NCBI GenBank assembly: GCA_019054805.1
Contig: JAHQIY010000015.1
Span: 1,372,001-1,436,000 of the forward strand
Direction: 5' to 3'
Source of the DNA: Brachionus manjavacas
Lineage: Eukaryota; Rotifera; Eurotatoria; Ploima; Brachionidae
DNA length: 64,000 bases
Both the position numbers and the translations under genes were made by a program. The notes beneath the pieces are model-generated. The model searched no databases, was not told the origin of the DNA, and saw nothing but the letters and a program-made list of their open reading frames with translations. This document shows, one piece after another, positions 56,377 through 64,000 of the stretch; position 1 is the stretch's first letter, and the number at the start of each line of letters is the position of its first letter.

Positions 56377-57491
56377 TTAATCCTCAAAGTCTGATGATTT
56401 CATTTGAACATTCTGTTTCTTTGGTTTCTCTTCTTTTTTGTACGCGTTTGGTATTAGAGCCTTTTTGATAAAGTCCTTGCTATCCGAATTTAAATACTTG
56501 GGAAACTCAATATCGAATTCAATGATCAGATCTCCTTTTGTATTTGTATCTTCTACTAGTGGCATGCCTTCACCCGGAATAGATCGAGTAAATCCTGGTC
56601 TGAAGAATTTTTTATTTAAAATTAAATCTAAAACAAAGAAAAAATTACTTGACAATGTCAGTAATTGGAATATCCAAAATTCGTCCATCCAAAGTTGGTA
56701 CATGAATTGTAGTTCCGGTAAGAGCCGAGGCTAGCGGAATTTTTTGAACATAAACCAAATTGGATCCTTCTCTTCTTAAAATTGGGTGTGGCTTGTCTCT
56801 TACTATGAATACAATATCAGCTGGAATGCTGTTAGGACCTTGGTCACCCTCTTGCTCAAAAGTAACCCTAGTGCCTGGTTTCCAGCCCCGTTTTACTGTA
56901 ATGGTCAATATTTTCTCCTTAAAACTGGACGTATGCCCATCATCGTTCATGACTCGGCGCGATATTTTCATTTTCTTAATGCAACCATGGTAAACCTCTT
57001 CCAGCGAAAGCATTAGGTCTCTCTCGATCGGTGGATCTTGTTTCTTTCGACCGCGACCAGCAAGACCACCGAAATTTTCACTCTTGTCCAACTCGGCATG
57101 CTTATAGAAATCAGCAAAAGGATTGTCACCTCCGAAAAAATCATGGAAAATTTTGTGGGGATCGCCACAAAATGTGTATGGATCGCTCCAATTATTTTTG
57201 TCCAAGGGAACTCCATTTTTGAGGCCCTCTTCTCCAAACTGGTCGTAAATGGCCTTTCTTTGAGCTTTGAAAAAAAAACTTAAATCTTTCTGAATTTTGC
57301 CAGTTGGCAAACTTACGATTGCTCAATACATCATAGGCCTCGGAGCTCTCTCGAAATCTGTCCGCTGCATGTCTATCGCCAGGATTTTTGACCGGGTGAA
57401 AATTCAGTGCTATTTTTCTGTAAGCTTGCTTGATCTCTGCGTCTTTGGCACTGCGCGTTATCTGTAAAACACTATAATAATCCTTACCCAT
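56377..57491 (-). CDS. DNAJB13: DnaJ homologue subfamily B member 13 (axonemal)
   Basis: Type II J-protein that is part of the ciliary/flagellar axoneme (radial spoke). Exons 57317-57491, 56649-57264 and 56377-56599 join to 1014 nt, 337 aa (human 316). J domain at residues 1-70 starting [13 protein letters not shown]. The HPD tripeptide that stimulates Hsp70 reads HPV, and human DNAJB13 likewise has a non-HPD triplet (HPL), which identifies this member rather than DNAJB1/4/5. It continues with [20 protein letters not shown], the two C-terminal beta domains ([37 protein letters not shown]) and PGEGMPL near the end. A 20-residue Lys/Asp-rich tail (KKEEKPKKQ...) is additional. Introns are 52 and 49 bp. 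An X-box-like site lies 83 bp upstream. Confidence 0.95.
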
Positions 57492-57573
57492 TTCCCAATA
57501 TAATTACTTTAAAATTTTCTAATTTTATGTTTTGTTAGTGGAGATTAAACGAGTAAAAAATATTGGTATAATT

Positions 57574-57587
57574 TTTACCATGGAAAC
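57574..57587. promoter_or_regulatory. X-box-like (RFX) site in the DNAJB13/TRAPPC12 divergent promoter
   Basis: TTTACCATGGAAAC agrees with the RFX X-box consensus GTTRCCATGGYAAC at 12 of 14 positions, including the CCATGG core. It lies 83 bp upstream of the DNAJB13 ATG in the 244-bp gap between two divergent genes. RFX factors drive axonemal genes in animals, and DNAJB13 is one, so position and gene role support the call; binding itself is an inference. Confidence 0.6.
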
Positions 57588-57735
57588 TCTTATTAAAAAT
57601 TAAAGCCTCTTCCATATTTTCTGCTAAAGACATGTTTTTTTGTCCTAACACATTTGCATTCATTTCAAATTATGATTTTCATTTAATTTAAAATTTTTAA
57701 TTTAGTTTAATTTAGTCAAAAAAAACTGGTATAAA

Positions 57736-59808
57736 ATGTCAAATTTGCTAGCTAGCTATTTTACCAATAGTGGAAATGATATAACCAACAATACAAGCAC
57801 AACTGATATAGCAGGACGGTCATTTTTTGACATTATATCGGACTGCAAAGATTTTAGTAAAATTAAAAAAATATTCTAATAAATATTTATTGAAAAATTT
57901 ACTATAAGATGAAGAAACAGTTGAATGCATTCAAAATTCAAATATAGAAATATGGCCGTACCCAGACTCGGTCAAAGCTTCGAACAGTTCTTTTGAATTC
58001 GCGATTTCAGAGCCTTTGGTTGATCCAATTCGAATTTTGATTAACAAGTATTTCAGCGCAGCTGAAGCGGCTAAGCGCGTCTTGCCAAATGCAGATAGTG
58101 TAGTGCCCGATGCGAATGGCCTTCAAATTTTAATTGTAAATTTTGATTTAATTTGATTAAATTTAAATTAAAAAAATAAAGAAATGTGGATGCTTTCGAT
58201 CAGTTGTAAATTTAACTTATAAAATTTTGTCAAGTTTACCAAATGAGGAATTGTATACACCGTTTTCACTACAAGTGATAAAGATTAAATTTTTTTTTGT
58301 AATTTTTGAATTTTTTGCCACAGATTTGGTTTATCCGAATATCAATTTTGTTGAAAATGAAATTTTTTAAAGAAGCAGAAATGGAATTGAACCAATTTGA
58401 TAATTTTGAAAGAGCCGAGTTTTACTATCAATCTGATCAAATGAGAACATTTGTACCGTTTGGTCTGCGCATGCTCAATGCTGAATTGAGCCATTATATG
58501 GGAAATTCAAATGAAAGTGTATTAAATTTGTATAAAATTTTATCTATTGTTAAACATATTTTACTTGAGCTTCCTCAAGATTCAGGTAAGGCTAAGCTTT
58601 TTGAGTAAATAAAATGTGAAAATATTAAATTATTCTAGTTGCCAGAAAAGTTTGGAATGAGAGAAAGAACAAAATTTTATTTTCAATTTCAAACATTTTA
58701 ATTAGTCGTAAAGTAATTAATAATTTATAAGAAATAATTTAACCGATTATTTAAATCTGGTTAGAACTATTCGAAAGCAATGGAAATTTTAAATGCAATT
58801 GCCGAGTCTGAGTATGCAGACAAGAATGCAGTATGGTCTTCTATTGGGAAACTTTATGCAACAGTTAGGAAATATCAATAAAAATTAAATTCTCAAGGGA
58901 TTTAAAATAAATTATTTTTAAGCTTGGTGATGCCTTAAATGCCAGCAACTCGTTTAAAAAAGCAAAAGCATTTTCAAACGAAAATTCAGCTAGTAACAAA
59001 TGCCGAAATCTTCTTAATCTGTAAATAATCTTTTTGAAAAATTTAATTTTTTTTAAAAAAATGATCAAAATTTGATTTTTGTACTTTTTGATTTTTATTT
59101 TTTTCTGTGAACATTTAATCAAAATTTATTTAAGTAAACCTTATTTAATTTTAAAAAAGCAAATTGAGAGTCTTTTATCTATTTAAGAAATCAAAGTCGA
59201 AATCAACGTAAGATAAAGTAAATAAAATCTAAATGAGAAATTAATCTTAATTTGAATGTATTCATAGCAAATTTTGAGCATTTGATTTAATATAATTTTT
59301 TTTTTGGGAAAAATTAATTTTTCAAAAACGCCGAAAAGATCAAATAAATAAAATAATAAAAAATCAACAATTTTTCTTTGACATTTTTTATTTTTCTATT
59401 TAAACTATTTATAATTTAAAATTTTTAGAAGTTTTTTAAAAATAATGAATCATCAATATAAAGAAGCTTACGATTATTTACAAGAAGCCGATCAATTAGC
59501 ACCCCATAATTCAACAGTAAGACATTACTTTAAAATTAAGTTGCATAATTTTATTCCAAAAAAAGATATTGAATAATATGGCCTTCTGTTTGTTCTATTC
59601 TGGTAATTTAATCGAAGCAATCAATCTTATAGAATCTAAGATTCATTTGAATCCAGCTAAATATCTCAATGAAAGTCTTTTATTCAATTTATGCACTTTA
59701 TATGAACTAGAGTCATCCAGAGCCCTACAAAAAAAGCAAAATTTGCTTCTTTGGCTAAATGTTTACGCAGGCGATGGTTTCAGCGAAACTTGTTTACAAT
59801 TACAATGA
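57736..59808 (+). CDS. TRAPPC12: Trafficking protein particle complex subunit 12
   Basis: Subunit of TRAPPIII (ER-Golgi traffic, autophagy), a TPR-like helical-repeat protein. Nine exons: 57736-57856, 57909-58135, 58182-58274, 58324-58585, 58639-58712, 58765-58863, 58923-59020, 59429-59516 and 59566-59808; 1305 nt, 434 aa. Matches to the vertebrate C-terminal half are clear and ordered: IWFIRISILLKMKFFKEAEME, FVPFGLRMLNAEL, YMGNSNES, RKVWNERKNKI, then TPR-like LGDALNASNSFKKA, NNMAFCLFYSGNL and the end LFNLCTLYELESSRALQKKQ. Human TRAPPC12 is about 735 aa; the long disordered N-terminus is absent here. Introns are 46-66 bp except intron 7 (408 bp). Exon phases all agree. Confidence 0.93.
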
Positions 59809-59866
59809 TTCAAAATTTAAATTGTATTAATTTTATTTTTTTAAATAAAAAAAAAAATACTGTTGA

Positions 59867-60373
59867 TTAAAAAGGTTTAATTAAATTTTTTTCCAATTGT
59901 TCAGCCGTAATTGTACCTTGTATTCTTTCAACATTTGGATTAAATACCGAATAGGCGCTGATTTTACTCTTTTTGCCTACATTTGTATTCAAATAGATCA
60001 AAACTAATAGAGAACAAACAAAATAAACTAGACCGAACTCTAGTTTAATAAAAAGTGTCAATAAAATGGCCCATAATAAAAATTTCAGTGCTAGTTTAAA
60101 TCTTTTGATTTTTATTTCTTCGGGTTCGGGTTCAGTTGTTTCCTCTATTTCGTTGATCAAAACACCTGGTTTGTTTTTGGGCTTTATTAAAGGTCTTCTT
60201 CTAATAATTTTATCCGATTCCTCATGTTTTATTACCGAGGCTTGATTATTGTCTGAGGGAAAAAAAAAATTTGATAAACTCTTATTTAAAAATGTCTGCT
60301 TATTTTGATCGCTTGATTTTTCTTCGTTTAATTTATTTTCCCTAAATTTTGCCAATTTTTCTTCAATATCCAT
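59867..60373 (-). CDS. SAYSD1: SAYSvFN domain-containing protein
   Basis: Small membrane protein of the ER; SAYSD1 has been linked to recognising UFM1-modified, stalled ribosomes at translocons. Single exon, 168 aa (human 183). N-terminal amphipathic start DIEEKLAKFRENK, a disordered charged middle, then a hydrophobic hairpin or pair of helices (LKFLLWAILLTLFIKLEFGL and VYFVCSLLVLIYL) and the name-giving SAYSVFNPNVERIQGTITAE. Its 3' end faces TRAPPC12 with only 58 bp between stops, so transcripts probably overlap. No unusual residues. Confidence 0.95.
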   Translation of the reverse strand: MDIEEKLAKFRENKLNEEKSSDQNKQTFLNKSLSNFFFPSDNNQASVIKHEESDKIIRRRPLIKPKNKPGVLINEIEETTEPEPEEIKIKRFKLALKFLLWAILLTLFIKLEFGLVYFVCSLLVLIYLNTNVGKKSKISAYSVFNPNVERIQGTITAEQLEKNLIKPF

Positions 60374-60967
60374 TTATTCGACTACGAATAAAAATAATTT
60401 TTAAATTTAATTATCAAAAATTAATTTTTAAGAAAGCTAAAAAATTTACGATTGTAAAATTAACATTAAATTGTCTTAGTTTATGAAAAATAAAAATTTT
60501 TATCCCATTTTTTATCTTGTTTGAATACTATTTTCAACATTGAACATAATCTAACTTTTGTGAAGAAAAAACGGATATCTAAATGATCATTATTTTGAAT
60601 AAATTGATCACTAAATAAAGGATAATTATTTTTTTACTAAAAGAAAATGAAAATCTATGTATCATCTTAAATTTTAGGAGTCTCCGACGTTTTGTGACCA
60701 ATTGGTCACGAAACATGCGATCAGCATCACTTTTCTCAATTGGTGACAACCACTGGTGACTCACACTATTTGGTGACCAAGAAAATTTGTGACCAAGTGA
60801 AATTTTTCTGAAACTTTCTAGAATTACATAAAAAAATAAGAATTAAATGATTTGGAAATTTTATAACATCTAAAAAGTAAAAAAAAAGTTTTGAACTTTA
60901 AAAAATTTTAATAAATAGATAAGTACTAGTTATGATAAATACTTAATAAAATAATTTCCTTTAATTA
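60374..60967. other. Intergenic with a cluster of TGACC-type motifs
   Basis: 60690-60800 holds a perfect 16-bp palindrome GTGACCAATTGGTCAC (60694-60709), then TTGGTGACAAC, CTGGTGACTCAC, TTGGTGACCAAG and TTGTGACCAAG within about 110 bp. It resembles a repeat-derived or factor-binding cluster. It lies about 320 bp upstream of the SAYSD1 start. The rest is A/T-rich. Confidence 0.55.
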
Positions 60968-61171
60968 TTGTATTTAAAAAAAAAATTAAGCTTTACTGGG
61001 TTTGAAAATTTGGTTCTAGTGGCTAATGGTTACCCGGATGAGGAAGTTCAATTGGCGTTATATTATTGGGATACTGATTCTGAGAGTGGATCAGGTTCTA
61101 ATTTTGGGTTAAGTGATTTTAAAGATGAAAATGTCCTTGGATATGAATTTGAAGAAACTTCCATGCATTAA
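60968..61171 (+). CDS. Possible exon or small ORF (hypothetical)
   Basis: The frame encodes an acidic, non-repetitive peptide (GYPDEEVQLALYYWDTDSES, SGSNFGLSDFKDENVLGYEF) with lower A/T than the flanks, unlike chance ORFs nearby. An AAATTAAG acceptor-like site lies just before CTTTACTGGG at about 60991, so it may be the last exon of a gene or a fragment of a mobile element ORF. No partner exons and no family recognised. Confidence 0.3.
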   Translation: MYLKKKLSFTGFENLVLVANGYPDEEVQLALYYWDTDSESGSGSNFGLSDFKDENVLGYEFEETSMH

Positions 61172-64000
61172 GCTATTACTGTAGCTCAAAGCTACTAGAG
61201 ATTTGATCAAGAAAATTTGACAAAAAGAATCCCAAAAAGGTGAATAAGGCTTAAAATTCATTGAAAACATAAAAATTAAGTTTTGTTTTAATTTAAATTG
61301 ACTTTTTGTATGTTTGAATATGAAATAATAAAATCGAGAAATTTTTTTATTAATGATAGGGGAAAAAGAATGTCAATTAAATTATTAATTTATTTCATTC
61401 CTTATGTCAGAAAACCAAAAATTCAAATGCTCATAAAGTAGGAATTTCTAAAATCATTAATTCGTTAAAAGAAGCATTTAGAGATTTTTAGTATATTATT
61501 ACAGTCAACAAATAATTCAAATAATTATTTATTTTCACCAAAAAATATACTTATGAATAAGTGATCTTTACATATGTCACAAAAATAATTTAATATATAA
61601 TCTCGAATTATATAAAAAATTTTTCATTAATTGAATACTTTAATAATTTTTAGGGCTAAAAATAAAACATTCTTAAGAAATATTTGGGATAATCAAATAT
61701 CTATTGAATTTTCAAATTTAAAAAAATTATTTTGAATTTTTTTTTAAAAAATACTTTTTTGTGGTAAACTAGACGTGGCCAGCATTGCCAAACAATTATA
61801 AAAGTTTATGGTAAAATTATTATATTTTTAAATAAAAAAAAAATGTCATAAAATAGACCATGCATGGTTTAAAAATGGATTTCTTTTATTCTCCTGAAAT
61901 CATTTTGTATTTTCCCTTTTTTATATTTTGTTTTGAACTTGTCATGATTGTAAATTTTTAGGGTTATTCTTTTATTTGAAATGTTTTTGATTATATGGCA
62001 ACTTGAAGTTCATGATCATATGATAAAAAGTTAATAGATTAAAATCTAAATAAAATTGATGAAAAGATCTTTTTAAAAATACTTTTAAATTAACACAAAA
62101 TTTTTATTAATTTTTATCAATTTTTAAATAATAATTTAGTATTTAAAAATTGATAAAAATATTTTTAATGATAATGATATTTTTTTTAAAATCAAAAATT
62201 AAAAATTCTGATCTGAAATTTACATTTGATCAAAAACTTCAATTATAACATTTTTAATATCATTTTGTTAATGAAAATGAACCCAAATTAAAGCGGTGCT
62301 GAGTCAAAAATTTTAAAGATCTAAGATGTTCAACTGTTGGTGACAAAATTGGGAAAAAAAGTTTTTAAAGTCAAAATTATATAAATTTTTTTTTTGTATT
62401 GAACATTCCACAATACCGAATATACATTTAAATTAAATTAATAACTATACCGACCAGTATATTTAAGAATTAATGTCTTTATCATATCCATCCTGATTTC
62501 GTAGGTACAAATCAAAACATAATATCTGATAGTCTGTTTTGAATAATTTAATTATTTTAATATTTGGCATTTATTCTAAGACTAGAAGCAAAAAAATAAA
62601 GCTATAATAAAAGTGCTTTTTTACAAATCAAAAATTGAGTTATCAAATTACATTAAAATCTATCTAAAAACTTTTATGATAAAATTATTTATCTAACAAA
62701 GAGAAAGAACTAACGCTAAATTATTAAAACATTTTAATTCTTTGTTTAAAAATAAACGTTTTTCTAAATAGTTTATGTAAAATATAAATCATTTATATTT
62801 TACACAAACTTTTTAGAAAAACATTGACTATAAATATTATTTATTTTTAAGAGTTTTTAAACAATCTATTAAATTTAAAATGAAATAATGCTTAACTTAA
62901 ATATTAAGAGAATTATTATGTGGCGAGTTTTTGACATTTTCTTAAGAATTTTGAGTCAAACAATCCAAAAAAAGTATTTATTTTTTGTCAAATAATTTAA
63001 CATAAATTAAAAAAGTTTTTATTTTTCGGAATGTTGAATATAAAGTAAAAATTTTCTTCGAATTATTAATAATAATTCGTTTGATTTAAATAAAATGCTG
63101 CTTTTTTTAACTTAAATTTTTTCAACTCGAGATGGAACTGGATTTTTTTTCTTAGAAGCACATGTCAAAATATCTAATTAAACACAATAGCTCTATTGAA
63201 TTTTTCATGTAAAAGATTTAATTAAAATCAATTTAATAATTGTAATAAATTTTTTTCTCAACAATTCAATTTTTAAAGAGATTATTTTGAAGATCTTTAT
63301 AAATTATAATCATTTGGTGGTTTTTCTCATTATTTAAAAAAAAATAATAATTTAATACACCTAAAAAGAGAATTGTAAATAGCTTGGTTAAACAAATTTT
63401 GATTAAACGATGATTTTTATCTGTAACAAATTTTTTTTATATCGGCTGTTACAAACTGCACAGAATTTTAGATGATAAATTCACTTTTTTTTCATCACTG
63501 GTCTTAATTCAAATTTTTTGTCACCAATAAAGTAAAAAATGCGCTCAGTTGATTAAGAATCATCCAATTTTTTCAAATAGATATTTTTTTTAATTAGATA
63601 AATTTCTATTGATTAAGTTGGGTTTTCTTCTCAATAGAGATAATTAAAAAAAAAATTTTATTTTTGGTATAAGATAAGATATTTTTTTTAAAAAACAGAG
63701 GTAATTTTTAATTTTTAATTAAATTTGAAATTTTGAAAAAAAAATTTAGTTTAAAATCAATCACTGTATTTGATTATTATTAAATAAATCCGATTATTTT
63801 TTGGACTTCTCTAACTCGAAATTCTCGATTTAAGAAAAATGTCGAACATAAATTTGTCTAACTAAATAATTTGTAAATGTTCTAGAAATTTTAATTAATA
63901 AAATATGAAATAAGCAAAATTTAAAAGATGACTTTTTCTTGATTTTGAGTGACCAACATAAATAACTTAAGTTCATAAATATTTATTCGATCAAAAATAA
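61172..64000. other. Gene-free region with AT-rich hairpins
   Basis: 2.8 kb, A/T-rich. Contains a perfect 21-bp-arm hairpin at 62110-62160 (loop ATAATTTAG) and a 65-nt hairpin at 62758-62822. No exon or element recognised to the window end. Confidence 0.5.
62758..62822. repeat. 65-nt near-perfect hairpin
   Basis: Arms of about 30 bp (GTTTTTCTAAATAGTTTATG and onward) with two mismatches around a short loop TCAT. The size is in the range of a microRNA precursor, but base composition is purely AT-rich and no seed family is recognised; a small fold-back repeat is just as likely. Confidence 0.55.

Noticed and set aside
56438-57283. Plus-strand ORFs opposite DNAJB13
   Set aside because: Antisense shadows of the conserved DNAJB13 exons.

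Overview
The window is nuclear DNA from a very AT-rich protostome animal. Innexins are present, genes are split by GT-AG introns (many only about 45-70 bp), and intergenic DNA is almost pure A/T. Gene content (innexins, a choline transporter, peptide-type GPCRs, an axonemal DNAJB13) together with this composition fits a small lophotrochozoan such as a monogonont rotifer. That identification is an inference, not shown by any single sequence. No tRNA, rRNA or CRISPR was seen.

Layout. 1-8.5 kb: two tandem innexin genes, each preceded by a near-identical 1.3-kb non-coding block; the first copy carries two one-base frameshifts. 12.0-16.6 kb: a four-exon high-affinity choline transporter (SLC5A7/CHT1). 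17.4-17.7 kb: an RTE-type retrotransposon relic. 18.2-23.9 kb: two intronless, same-strand paralogous GPCRs with degenerate DRY motifs. 26.5-28.3 kb: two small minus-strand genes made only of short exons, COMMD8 and an unrecognised 62-aa protein. 28.3-35.1 kb: gene-free, with fold-back/MITE elements and two adjacent perfect palindromes.

35.1-48.2 kb holds a tandem array, all on the plus strand, of four related genes plus one pseudogene. They encode acidic, Ser/Lys/Asn-rich, mostly disordered proteins of 1489, 458, 329 and 334 aa, built from a shared kit of modules. These include a poly-proline tract next to a WH2-like (actin-binding-like) motif, a repeated short 'FxEELK' helix, and a conserved module of about 60 aa that I cannot assign. 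This is the most likely undescribed family in the window.

49.6-50.4 kb: PGAP2. 51.5-54.7 kb: a decayed minus-strand non-LTR retrotransposon in which a Ulp1/C48-like cysteine protease region sits directly upstream of the endonuclease and reverse transcriptase. A 733-bp fold-back element with a TA target duplication has landed inside the protease region. 55.3-60.4 kb: a dense housekeeping/ciliary block of ACP1 (LMW-PTP), COX17, DNAJB13, TRAPPC12 and SAYSD1. DNAJB13 and TRAPPC12 are divergent and share 244 bp containing an X-box-like site. 60.4-64 kb is essentially gene-free.

The genes do not form one pathway. Themes are cell signalling (innexins, choline uptake, GPCRs), membrane/GPI trafficking (PGAP2, TRAPPC12, SAYSD1, COMMD8), mitochondria (COX17) and cilia (DNAJB13). 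Exon coordinates are my manual splice-site calls; each listed multi-exon CDS sums to a multiple of three.
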